Assembly: GCF_020283565.1 (NCBI RefSeq)
Contig: NC_060065.1
Location: forward strand, 28,384,409 to 28,448,408
From: Trifolium pratense
Taxonomy: Eukaryota; Streptophyta; Magnoliopsida; Fabales; Fabaceae
Direction of reading: 5' to 3'
Length of the DNA: 64,000 nt
A program made the translations under genes and the position numbers. Shown here one piece after another: positions 1-10,970 of this stretch (positions are counted from its first letter, which is position 1; every line of letters begins with the position of its first letter). The notes under the pieces are model-generated. The model was given only the letters and a program-made list of their open reading frames with translations, did no database searches and was not told the origin of the DNA.

Positions 1-9
1 AGGGGGTAA

Positions 10-212
10 AAGATTGTATCAATTTTTAAAATATTGTATAGAAATATGTTATTATTCTATATATAAAATAGTGGAAAATTCAAAATTTCTAAATGTTTTT
101 TAAAATATTGTATCAATTGGTAACTAGTTAAAAGAACAATTGGTAACTAGTAAAAACTTTATTTAATATTGTATCAATTGCTAAAAAAAATTAAAATATT
201 GTATCAATTGTA
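10..212. repeat. Short AT-rich repeat cluster
   Basis: A short motif close to AATATTGTATCAATTG recurs about four times, together with two copies of AATTGGTAACTAGT. No coding potential is visible. It may be the edge of a repeat that starts outside the window. Confidence 0.4.
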
Positions 213-738
213 GGACAAGCTTTGTAAATGGGCCCAGAAAACAAAAAGCACCGTTTCTTCTAAAAAAAAAGAAAAAAGTGTCATCTTCAAGTTTCAAGTT
301 GTTCTCAACACACCCAAAATATCTTCACAACAAAACAAAAACGACGCAGATAACAATAAATAGTGATCAGAATAAATGGAGCAATGGAGTTCTCAAAGAA
401 GTTGCTCAGGTAAGTGAAAGAAATTGTCAAAAATAAAAAGGTATGTTAAAAGAAGTGATTAGAATTGTTGATGCAGTTCAATCCAAAGAGGGTAAAAGGG
501 ACAAATCATGTTATGCATTTCTGCGGCAGGGAGACTCGATTTTTAGAAGCTAGAAAAAGCAGCTTCACTCAAAATCGATTCTGAACATAAAACGTACGAC
601 CGCGGCAGCGTGTGGATGGAGAACCAAACACGTCAAAATCACGTTTTAAAGAGGTAGAAGCGCGTTGGACTGTTCTAACCGCGTAACCAAACATAGAATA
701 AGTAGTATTTAAACCCCTTATCCTCATTTTCTTCCAAC
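213..738. other. Upstream intergenic DNA, no recognised gene
   Basis: I see no gene here. Two short exon-like pieces (around 376-410 and 475-525) are joined by plausible splice signals, but they encode too little to name. A TATA-like TATTTAA at 706-712 could serve the downstream RNA-binding protein gene. Confidence 0.4.
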
Positions 739-813
739 TTGATTCGTTTTAAACCCTTCCTTCACTTTGCTTCTTCTCCTTCCTTCAATCTATCTATCTA
801 TCTATCAATCACC

Positions 814-2711
814 ATGTCTATCACTTCCACAACTACACCCCTCTTCAAATCCCTTCTTACCATATCAGCCGAATCATCAACTCGCCTCTTCTCTTCCCCC
901 TCCTCCCTCGTCTACCCCAAAACCAAACCTACCTTCTTCAAACTTCATTTCTCCCTCAAAACTAATCGCTCTCTCCCTCATCCCTTATTCGTCGCTCAAG
1001 AAGGCGAAACCCTAACAACTTCACCAGAGGAAGCCGCACTTCTCGATGGTGATGATGAAGAAGATTCTTCTGAAGGAGATTTCGTTGAACCACCCGAAGA
1101 TGCTAAATTGTTTGTTGGAAATTTGCCTTATACTGTTGGTAGTGAGAAATTAGCCATGCTTTTTGGACAGGCTGGTACCGTCGAGATTGCTGAGGTCACC
1201 TCTCACTCACATAATTTTCAATTCTCATTATTTTTGTTCTGAAATTAAATTGAATTTTTCTTGTTTTAGGTTATTTATAATAGGGATACTGACCAGAGTC
1301 GTGGATTTGGATTTGTAACCATGAGTACTGTTGAAGAAGCTGAGTCTGCTGTCCAGAAGTTTAACCGCTATGTAAGTTTAATTAGACACACATTTCATAT
1401 TTTTATAAATACCCTAAATTATACTAGAGATGTCAATGTTCCAAGATCGAATACACTGTTTTTTACTCCCTCCAGTCTAATATATAAACAAAGTTTTCTT
1501 TTTCAGGTTCATCAAATAACCGATGTATCTCATCCATAATATGAACCAAATACATCCCTTGTTCGGTGAACTAAAAAATAATCTTTGCTTTTAAACACAC
1601 ACAAGAGATAGAGGGAGTATATGAGAGTGTATGTTCAATTATTGTTGTATGCCTTGCATATCAAGCTAAACTATAAATTTACAACAAAGAAAATTGAAAA
1701 GCTACCAACAATGAATTGGTCCAAGTGGTAAGGGTCTTGGTCCCCTTAAGCATGTGGCCATGGGTTCGATTCTTGGCTCACACATATGGAAAATATTCGG
1801 CTGGGAGGGGCAGAATCCACCTTGTGTGCCCCACAGGTTCCCCGAAGGAGATTAGTCATCGCTAACGGCGGAGGAAACTTCATACCAATATCACGGTCAG
1901 GGTAACCAAAAAGAAACTTGAAAAACTAAGATGTAATGCAAGGAAGTTAATACTAGTTTGAGAATTATTGAAGTATTGGCGGTTCCTGGTTCCTAATCCT
2001 ATCTTAAGTTCTTTACTTTTGTAAAGTTGTAATGAATTGTGGAAATTTTCAACTGAACAAATAGAGGAAGATGAACTTATTAATAAATCCTTTTATTATG
2101 TGCAAAGTACATATTTTATATGGGTGTTTTATTTCTAATTGCCTTTATTTTGTTTAGTTTTTTTTTTATTTTGGCTCTAATCCATTTTTCTGTAACAGGA
2201 TTATGATGGAAGATCGTTGACTGTTAACGTAGCTTCTCCAAGAGGATCTCGGCCTGAGCGTATTGAGCGTCAACCTCGTACTTTTGAACCTGTCATAAGA
2301 GTTTATGTTAGTAACTTGGCATGGGAAGTTGATGATGCTAAGCTTGAACAAATTTTCAGTGAACATGGTAAGGTTGTCAGTGCTCGAGTAATCTATGATA
2401 GGGAGACTGGTAGATCACGTGGCTTTGGCTTTGTCACAATGTCTGATGAAACGGAAATGAATGATGCCATCGCTGCTCTTGATGGTCAGGTATAAATTCA
2501 GTACTTTGTTAAATTATCAATAGTTAGATGCTTTGATAATGAAATGTTCTGGAAATGGGTGAAACAATACACTAAATTTGAATTAAGGACTGCTTGTAGA
2601 GTATGTGTTTCGACGATTTTCTGATATGTGCTTCTTTTATTGCAGAGTTTGGATGGCAGGACAATAAGAGTGAGTGTTGCTCAAGTCAGGCCCAGGCGTA
2701 ACTCTTTTTGA
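814..2711 (+). CDS. Chloroplast ribonucleoprotein (cp31/cp29-type), two RRMs
   Basis: Nuclear-encoded RNA-binding protein predicted to act in the chloroplast stroma. This family binds plastid transcripts and supports their stability, editing and processing. Four exons are inferred from GT-AG sites and reading frame: 814-1194, 1270-1371, 2199-2489 and 2646-2711, giving 279 residues. The N-terminus is Ser/Thr-rich and looks like a transit peptide (about 1-60). An acidic stretch follows (about 71-95), then RRM1 (RNP2 LFVGNL at 99-104, RNP1 RGFGFVTM at 138-145) and RRM2 (VYVSNL at 196-201, RGFGFVTM at 235-242). The length and the acidic-RRM-RRM order match the 28-33 kDa chloroplast RNP family. 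ATG 814 is preferred because the frame upstream has no other ATG. The exact paralogue is not resolved. Confidence 0.9.
1705..1913 (+). mobile_element. tRNA-derived SINE in RNP intron 2
   Basis: A roughly 209-bp insert has pol III-like boxes: an A-box-like GGTCCAAGTGGTAAGG and a B-box-like GGTTCGATTC. It is flanked by imperfect direct repeats (1691-1704 and 1914-1927, about 12 of 14 matching around TTGAAAARCTA). It lies within intron 2 of the chloroplast RNP gene in the same orientation. Confidence 0.7.
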
Positions 2712-3590
2712 GCAGCACATCAAGTAATCGCCTGTCAACATTGCTAGAGTTATTTCTCTGTTTTAATAGCTGAGGATATAGTGTCAATTCTAATATAGTT
2801 TTCTTCTCAGGCAGCCAATTCCATGCTAGATTACTGTTATTTATTTGTCCAGATTGAAAGTAAGTTTTGTTTCATTTTCTGTTGACTATTGCTAGCTACA
2901 ATTTATCTGTTGACTATTTGCTACAATTTATGAAAAGAGAAAAACTGGCAAGGGCAAGGGGGCATTTCCTCTTGCTACTGTTGTAGAAGTCTATAAAACC
3001 CTACCAGTAGATTTTCTTTCATGTTTTATAGACTTTACTTAATTTGGATGAATTACTTAATATGTCATATTGGTGTGTTTTATTGTATTAGTGCATGACT
3101 CTTGTGCTTTGTTTGACAATTGAACATTATAATTTTAAAATAGTAGCAAGTTGAGTATCAATCATATGAGCAAAGCTGTAAGCAAAACTTCTACAAAAAG
3201 CTGTAAACACCTTTTTTCTTTTTTTTTAATTCTAGTTATTGGCATAGGAAGGGGTGACGAAGATTAGAGATCCTATAAAATAGCATTCACACCATAGAAA
3301 ACTGATATTTGTTATTTTTGTTAGACTACCAATTATTTTTAAATTGTTTCATTAGACTCCCAATTATTTTTAAACTTTCATTTCTTAGATCACTTCATTC
3401 CTTAACGCTTCCACTCCAACAACCAAGTCAAATCTTATAACTCCATCAAAATTTCAATTCTTTAATTTTTAAATTTCATTTTTAAGCAATAAGTATTTAT
3501 TACTACTACAGTTAGCATAATTGTATCGTCACTAATATTTAAACCCATTATTTTGTCACATAAATATAAAAACATATATTATTAAATTAT
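2712..3590. other. RNP 3' region and intergenic DNA
   Basis: Probably the 3' untranslated region of the RNP gene followed by AT-rich DNA. No open frame or RNA gene is recognised. Confidence 0.5.
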
Positions 3591-3764
3591 GGAAAATGCT
3601 AAATAGTGTCTCCGGGGCACTGTTTAAGGAAGCAAATATAGTAATATGACATTGAACTTTGTGCGGTCAACGCCTTGAAAGTCTAAAAAGTATTATTTTC
3701 AATTTAAAAATTTCCTTTTTTGGTTTCCTTAACCAGTGCCCCGGGGGCACCGGTTAGCATAACC
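3591..3764. mobile_element. Mutator-type MITE, copy A
   Basis: About 174 bp with terminal inverted repeats of about 35 bp containing ATGCTAA and GGGGCACTG. The ends are flanked by a perfect 10-bp direct repeat ATTAAATTAT (3581-3590 and 3765-3774). A target duplication of that length fits the Mutator superfamily. A second copy lies at 58948-59122. Confidence 0.75.
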
Positions 3765-3915
3765 ATTAAATTATTTCAAAAATACATATTATTTAATTTT
3801 TTTATACCTTCTTTCAAACATGTGTGACCAAATGTTAGTGACCATGCAAGTATTCCTTTAAAAAACAATTACCCCATTGACTGCCGTCATAAAATTACCG
3901 GTAATAAGACCATAT

Positions 3916-5923
3916 TTTTTATTTTTTTTATAATAAAAAATTTATTATAAGGGAGTACAAAGATTTAAACACCAAAAAGAAAAGGAGTACAAGTCCTACG
4001 CCCATACCGACTAGTGAACCACAACCAAGAATGAAGTTTAATTGTCTCCAATAACGATGAAAGATCCGGAATATTGCCCTTAAAAATTACCTTATTGCGA
4101 AGATTCCAAATATTTCAAGTGGTTGCCAACCATACTAAGTACCTGACACGACCTTTGTCTTTCATTTTGAACAAATCACCAAATAAAAGAAAATGATCTC
4201 TACCTTCGACTTCGGTTTGTAACGATGTCCCTAACCAAGATAAAACTTTGTTCCATACTCCGTTACTAAAAGGACATGAAAAGAAAAGATGTTTTTCGTC
4301 CTCAGCTTGTTGAAAACAAAAGACGCATGATAATAGCCAAAACAGAATTAATCTGAGTGATGCAACCACCGAAGGACAAATGACGGTTATGCCAAGAATT
4401 CAAACGTTTAGCCATAGCCTCCACAACAGGTTTCCAAGTCTCTCTCCTTCGCGGATTAGCTCCTACCGGTATTCCCAAAAATTTAAAGGGAATTGTCGCC
4501 GTATTACAAGCTAAAAAAGAGGCCCCAGCTTCAAGAAGTCTTGCACCCACATTGATACTGTAGAGTTTACTCTTCACGAAATTAATTTTTAAACCGAACA
4601 CCAGTTCAAAACCTCTAAGCATAGACTTAATAGTCCAAAAATTCTCCCAACCGCCTTCTCCCATTATAATAGTATCATCCGCGAATTGTAACAATTGGAA
4701 GTGAAGATTGACATTTACCTTAAAGCCCCTGAACCTGCCTACATCAACAGCTTTCTTCATCATACTTGCCAAGCCTTCTGCGACAATAAGAAATAAGAAC
4801 GGAGATAATGGATCACCCTGACGTAAACCTCTTCCCACTTTAAAATCCTCAGTAGGACTGCCGTTAACCAATATGGACATTGAACTTTCGAAGATACATG
4901 CTCGCATCCATTTTAACCAACCTTCCGAGAAACCCATTTTAGACATCGTGCAATCCGAAAAACCCCAGCTAACTGTATCGTAAGCGCGTTCGAAATCAAC
5001 TTTGAACAACAGACAATTATCTTTCCTACGTTTGGCGAGATCGATGACTTCATTAAGAACCAACACCCCATCTAAAATCTGACGTTGTGGTAGAAAAGCT
5101 GATTGACAAGATGAGATCAATTTTCCCAACACCTTTTTCAAACGATTCGCCAATATTTTTGAAAGAATTTTATACAAGCTCCCGATCAAACAAATAGGGC
5201 GGTAATAAAAAAGATCCTGCGGATGATCCTTCTTCGGAATAAGTGTCAAAAAAGAAGCAGTCACAACCTTTGGTAAAGCAGCTTTCTCATGAAATTCAGC
5301 TAGAAAGTTCATCAAATCTTTTTTCACAATTGGCCAGCACACGTTGAAAAAATGAAGATTAAAATCATCTGGACCCGGGCTCTTGTTACCGTCACAACTC
5401 CACACAGTTTCTTTTACTTCTGCTTCATCGAAAGGAGGTAAAAGAAAAGCATTGTCATCGACTGATAAAGAATTAAAATCAACACCTTGAAGAAAAGGCC
5501 TAGAATTCCAGTCTTCCGGAAGATGCTTAACAAAGTGATTCTTCACTTCTTTTTTAATAGCTGCCACTCCTTCTAGCCAGGCCTCTAATTTCTTTAACAT
5601 AACGATCTGATTACGGCGACGACGCCCCTTTATACTTGAATGGAAAAAACGTGAATTAGAATCTCCTTCTTGAATCCACTTCGTTCTAGATTTTTGACGA
5701 AGAAGACTCTCTTTAGAATGAATTTGCTCCCAAAAATTCCTAACCAACTCCTTCGATTTTAAATCAGCCGGGTCGACATCCCCATTTGCAATTAAGTCCT
5801 CTACCTCGTTCAAATCCTTCACTGTTTTGTCAGTACACAGATCCTTAAAACCAAAAACTTCTCGATTCCACTTCTTCAATGCTTCTTTCAAACTCTTCAA
5901 CTTTTCTGAAATAACGAAAGTCT
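3916..5923 (-). mobile_element. 5'-truncated L1-type LINE
   Basis: A non-LTR retrotransposon lying in reverse orientation. It is flanked by an 11-bp direct repeat TAAGACCATAT (3905-3915 and 5924-5934). The T-rich start on the plus strand at about 3914-3930 is consistent with the 3' tail. The endonuclease half is missing, so this is a typical incomplete target-primed insertion about 2 kb long. Confidence 0.85.
4115..5900 (-). pseudogene. LINE reverse transcriptase with zf-RVT remnant
   Basis: The main frame (5900 to 4302) covers the segment just after the endonuclease and the reverse transcriptase domain. Diagnostic blocks are YRPICLIGSLYKILSKILA, the GLRQGDPLSP block and the catalytic FADD in LLQFADDTIIMGEG. 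A different frame (4369 to 4115) encodes a zf-RVT-like tail with CFQQAEDEKHLFFSCPFS and NGVW. A deletion or frameshift near 4300-4370 breaks the join, and no endonuclease or ORF1 is present. The copy cannot be autonomous. The family assignment is firm; activity is very unlikely. Confidence 0.9.
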
Positions 5924-5934
5924 TAAGACCATAT

Positions 5935-7475
5935 CTATATGTGAAGGATCAATCTGTTTAGAAATTCACCCTGTAAATAAATGAAAAGTTCTAACAATAA
6001 AAGAAATTGAAAAGTTCTAGGTTCGAATTTTAACCTTTACATATATAATGGATAGTTTTTATTAATCGAGATAGGTTCAAGGTGACAAAATTTATAGGAA
6101 TTTACATCATATTTTATTATAAATTGAAGAGTGTTTTAGTGAGAGAATAGAAGCTTCATTTTCTTTTTAACTTCTTTTTCTCATACATTCATAGAGAAAA
6201 GATGATTTTGGATTTTTTCTTATTCAGAAACACCTCTCTTCGTTGTTTTTTATCGTTCTTTGTCTAAATAAGTGTTATATACATATATTTAATTTTTAAA
6301 AAATAAATTATTTCCTAAGTACAACGTTGTTGTTTTGTTTGACGTCTTGTGTGAAGTATTTTGGTTTTCCTGTTTTACGGTATTGTTGTTTAGTTCGTTC
6401 GGACCAATAGATCCATTTCAACTCATTACATGTTCAACTAATGATATATAGATTTAGAGACATAAATACTATATCTCAAGTAACAGGCTGATGACGACTA
6501 GCACTATGTTCAATTTCCTCTCAACCTCGCAAAAGTCTTGTCAATATATAGCATAATTAGTCATTTTATAGACCACATATTGTCAATTTGTGCAAACACA
6601 TGCACATATCTTTTAATTTGGTTGTTAAGATTTGAATTTTAGTTTGATCAAAGATCATGTGTGGAAGAATTTAATCTGATTGTTAATATTTGAATTTTAG
6701 TTTGTCTGTTTTAGTGAGTGTCTAACTATCTACATCACGAGAAATATTTGGTTAGGCGCAACCATAAATAATACATGTTAGGCGCACACACATAAACACA
6801 AAAAAGTGAAAGATAAAATAATTAATTAATATCAAGTGATGTGACTAAATTATTTATTATTTATTTTTCTCTCTTTTATGTGTGCCCAAATATATATTAT
6901 TTGGGTTGCTCCTATACATCACTTGTGTCCAAAAAAATGCTATCTGCATCACTTGTATACGTCTCTAAACGTGGATGAAAAATGCACCTGCACATGATAA
7001 TTTTGACTATATATTATTGCAATTTTAGAATTTGAATGAATTAAACTTATTTTATTGTAAAAATAAAAATAACAGATTGAAATTTTAAAGCCAATAGTTA
7101 TTCATCAAAGTCGTAAACAACGGTACTTAATAAACAGAAGACAGGCTCATATTTTATACCAAAATTAAACAACAAAACTAGAAATTAAAAACAGAAGACA
7201 GGCTCATTTTATACCAAAATTATAATTGCTGCAAGTGGTTTACATGAATCTATCCTGTTAGAAGAGCACAAACCTTTATACTATACAAATTCTAACAGCA
7301 TGTGCTTACATCCAAGTTCAAACCACTGATAGATATCTGCATAACTTGCACCTTCCAAAATTCAGGAAAACATTACTATTACCATACAAACTCTAACGGC
7401 GTGTGTACATTCAAAGTCCCAAACATTGACATCTGAAGCATTAGCCTTCCAGAAATTCAGGATTTCGGCTCCATC
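5935..7475. other. Intergenic DNA and PIMT 3' region
   Basis: AT-rich DNA. The stretch from about 7100 to 7475 is probably the 3' untranslated region of the minus-strand methyltransferase gene. It contains a short tandem duplication (ACAGAAGACAGGCTCAT at about 7135 and again at about 7191). The stretch 6749-6925 shows weak inverted symmetry (GTTAGGCGCA against ATGTGTGCCC) and may be a decayed MITE. Confidence 0.4.
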
Positions 7476-10400
7476 TTAGTAGCTGCGAAGTTGAGCTTCT
7501 CGACTAGTGAGGGGCACATAACGAACGGAGGTCTCAGTCCGGACACTGATAGAACCATCAGAATTCTTATCCACCACCTTTAAATCTTGAAATATGTTAC
7601 CAACAGGAATTACCATTCTCCCACCAGGCTTCAACTGGTCGATAAGTGGTTGAGGAATTTCTGGTGCTGCTGCTCCAACGTGAATGACATCATAAGGAGC
7701 AAATTCTGGCCAACCTTCCCTTCCATCTGTCAACATAACAATTAATCAAATATTTGAAATTATAAATGCACTATTTCATTTTGGTACAAACACTAATTCA
7801 AAATTTTAAATGAATCAGCTAGACTTAATTGTCATGAATATATTATTACCACACAAAAAAAATCTCAGATAATCATAACAAAATTAACAATACGATTGGA
7901 TCAACTATACTTTGCATTATAGTGGATTCAATCACCTCAAAGAAATCATAGATCTTGATAAATAGGTTATATTTTCTGTTTATTTCATGGACTCAACAGG
8001 ATTAAAATTATTTAATCATTTGCATTATGTCTTCATCCCTTATACCTGAAACAAGGTCTAGATTCAACTTTCATAGTCAACTAGATTCAATTGCCATGCT
8101 AAGATGAAAAGCTTCAATCTTTCAGATTCACATAAATTTTTGAAATCATACCACCGACATGAACAGAAAGGGAACCATCTTTCAATAGTGTAGCTGCAGC
8201 ACTTTTCTGAATATTTTCTTTTGCAAGGGAAACCAATTCAGGAATATGCTCTACACCAACAGCACGGCCTTGGGGTCCAACCATCATGGCAAAACACGCA
8301 GTCAGATACCCTGTTCCTGCAAACAGCTCAGAAGATGGAAAATGTAAACACCATGGGAAGAAAACAATGAGAAAACACTACAAGAATATTTAAGTTTTTG
8401 ACAGATTTAATTAACACTTATTGGCAGTTTTAGACCCCCTATAAGTTACTGGCGGTTTAAGCCTCCACTAAGTGAGAAAAAACCCTCACAACATTTTTTT
8501 TTTTAAAAGGACATAATTTAGTGGCGGCCTAAGCCGCCAGTAAATTGGTCTAGCCGTTTCATTAAGTGACGGCTTAAGCCCGGCAGCCGGTATGTTGCCC
8601 ATAATTTAGTGGCAGCTTTGACCGCTGCAAAGTAATGCGGAATTAAAAAAAAAATGCCATTCAAAGTATCTCAAGATTTTCAACAACGTTTGTATGGTTT
8701 CATCAAGGTTCTATTCTCTCACACTCTTCTTCTTCCCCCAACTTTGAATTTCATCAAGGTTTTGTTTTTCTTTGTTAATATAAATGTTTATCACTTTATA
8801 AAACAACCCATTTACTCATTTTTTGAATCTTTCCAAAAAAGGGTATAAATTTATGTATACATCAGTCATCACAATGTTTTCTTGTTTCAATATTTTCATT
8901 GTTCTGTTGTAATGATTATGGGTTTACTTGTTTTTTGAAGGCGGGGTTTAGAAAAAACATTGCAAAGATGAATGACTCGATGACAAAACCATTCCTAAGT
9001 TATGTAGAATTGAAGAAACAAGCACAGAAAGATTGTGAACAACTGAATTTATCCATGAAGTTGAAGCAATCAAGGTTGAAATGGAAGAGATTACCAATCT
9101 CTTATTAAATCTTCAGCAACTGAATTGTGTTTTGTACCAAAATAAATAATTGTGTTTTGAAGCTGCAGACGGATTCCAACTTAGTGGTGGCCACATTAAA
9201 GCTGCAGACGGTTATCACTTTGTGGCGGTCTGAGCCGCCAGTAAGACGCAGAATCCTTTTTAGGCTTTGTGGCGGTTCAGGCCGCCAGTAACTTGTCTCT
9301 TTACGCTTTTGGTAGTCTGTTTTTCTTGTAGTGAAAGGCCAAGAAGCAAAAAGAAGAAAAAACTGTTTTAATATAGAATATCACTACATCAGTTGTTCAA
9401 TTCCATATGTGATATGTCACATCTTCTAACCAACAAAATCTAGACGCTGTATTGGGATTGCGCAAATCAATAGGTGAACCCAGATTCTAATTTCCTTTCA
9501 ACAAACACAATCACGGTATGTTATCAAAACATCTTGCTCTGAGCCTGACTATACAACTCCTCCAAGGGTCGAACTATAGAGTGTATAGCTCAGAAGCAAC
9601 TCTTCATCCCCGTCCTACTCAAATGAGTGTTCAGGGTATCAGTTTATAATGTACCGTTTTCTCTACTCATCCTTATCACTACCACTCGTCATCAACTAGT
9701 CTAGGTTATACAGTCACATAAAAAAAGTAAGTCGCAACTAGTTAATTTTACCTAGTGCATTTATGCCATAACACAACAACAGATAATTAAATAAACAAAA
9801 ATAGTAATTGAAATGCCTAGCAAAACTTGTTTAATAGATTAGAATTTAGAAAAGAAATAAATAATTATACAGAGGTTACATACCAGAGCCAACGTCGAGG
9901 GCGTGCATCCCAGGTTGCAAATTCTCTTCCAGCAACTGAAGGCAGGTAGCATGCATGTGAGGTGCAGATATAGTGGCATTGTAGCCTATGGCCATGGGAC
10001 TGTCATCATAAGGTGCTGATCCACTGGGTACAAACAAAGCTCTATCAACACTCTCCATTACTTCAGCCACCTTACTTGATGTGATTACTCCAAAATGTTG
10101 CAACCTCTCCACCATTGCTTTGTTCTTACTTATGCCACTCACAGAGCAGAACCGCTGTATTTTTCGAAGTAAAGCATAAATGTAGTCAATTTTTTAATAC
10201 TGAGAAAATATAAAGAACGTGATTAAGTAACACTGTTTGGTTTATTTCTTGTTCTCTTTTCTTTCTCCCTAAAATAGCTACTGTATATAATGACTAGAAA
10301 AGTAGAAACGTGCAACATATCTTTTGACACACACTCTTTTCATTGCTTTCTTATTATTGGGTCTCTAACCTAATGGTATGAGTCCCCCTGTCAGGCTATG

Positions 10401-10970
10401 ATGGGACCAACGTGAATTATAGCCAACAACTAAAGTTTTTTTTTTTTTTTAAACCATCACTAACATATTATATATTCAACACATGAACGAAATGTAAAAC
10501 CTTTTTGATTGGCAAAACTAAACCTCCAAAAAAACTACATCCATAGTCCTAGGGACACAAGATTTGTGAAATGAGATAACATTTCACCCGATTTCAGCTT
10601 AAAACGTACATACATACATACATACATACATACAAATACAACAATTTAACTCATCTCGGTCCCCACTTATAAAGATGAAAAATGGTAAATGAGAAAAAGA
10701 TGTTATGTATGATAGGTAGAAAAACTTAAGATAAATGAATACTAGAATAGTTAAATAAATTACCTGCATCGTAACGAAGATAGTGTTGTTCCCCGTAAGG
10801 AAATTAGGGTTTTGGAAGAAGAGGAGGTTGGAGGATGAGAAAGATAAAGATAGAGAAACAATAGAACGGTGATGAGAAGTGCGTGATGTTGTTGTTGTTG
10901 CAGCATAACAACAAGAGACGCGGGAATCATACGCCACCAATACAGGAAAATAGCTGTAGCTCGCATTCAT
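7476..10970 (-). CDS. PIMT: Protein-L-isoaspartate O-methyltransferase (PIMT/PCMT)
   Basis: Repair enzyme that uses S-adenosylmethionine to methylate isoaspartyl residues in aged proteins, important in plants for seed longevity. Four exons in transcript order: 10970-10764, 10154-9884, 8316-8152 and 7726-7476, with all phases matching, give 297 residues. Motif I of the SAM fold, LDVGSGTGYL, is at about 155-164 and spans an exon junction. Other family blocks include ALFVP, SPMAIGYNATISAPHMHA and IHVGAAAPEIP. The first 68 residues are Ser/Thr-rich and resemble an organelle-targeting extension. A second in-frame ATG at codon 68, just before the exon 1 donor, begins MQRFCSVSGISKNKAMVE, close to the start of short isoforms. 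Intron 2 contains a CACTA transposon. PIMT2-type is likely from the N-terminal extension. Confidence 0.92.
8376..9333. mobile_element. Non-autonomous CACTA transposon in PIMT intron
   Basis: The 958-bp element begins CACTACAAGAA and ends with its reverse complement TTCTTGTAGTG. It is flanked by a 3-bp direct repeat AAA (8373-8375 and 9334-9336). Both subterminal regions carry repeated GGCGGTTTAAGCC / GCCGCCAGTAA motifs typical of CACTA ends. There is no transposase. The central part carries a captured gene fragment (8968-9126). Confidence 0.9.
8968..9126 (+). pseudogene. Captured syntaxin-like (SYP11-type) N-terminal fragment
   Basis: The frame starts MNDSMTKPFLSYVELKKQAQ, which resembles the N-terminus of KNOLLE/SYP112-type plant syntaxins (MNDLMTKSF...). 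After a shift of frame near 9047, a second piece reads VEAIKVEMEEITNLL, also typical of the Habc start of that family. The acidic linker expected between the two is missing, so an internal deletion is likely. The fragment lacks the SNARE and membrane domains and lies wholly inside the CACTA element. Family assignment is from memory of conserved motifs. Confidence 0.7.

Noticed and set aside
4302..5900. A 532-codon host gene on the minus strand
   Set aside because: It is LINE reverse transcriptase with FADD motif and lies inside an element with its own target duplication.
9876..10142. A separate short methyltransferase gene starting at MSGISKN
   Set aside because: That ATG is not in PIMT frame numbering as a start: it needs an upstream GTG read as Met, and the splice acceptor at 10155 joins this exon in phase to exon 1.
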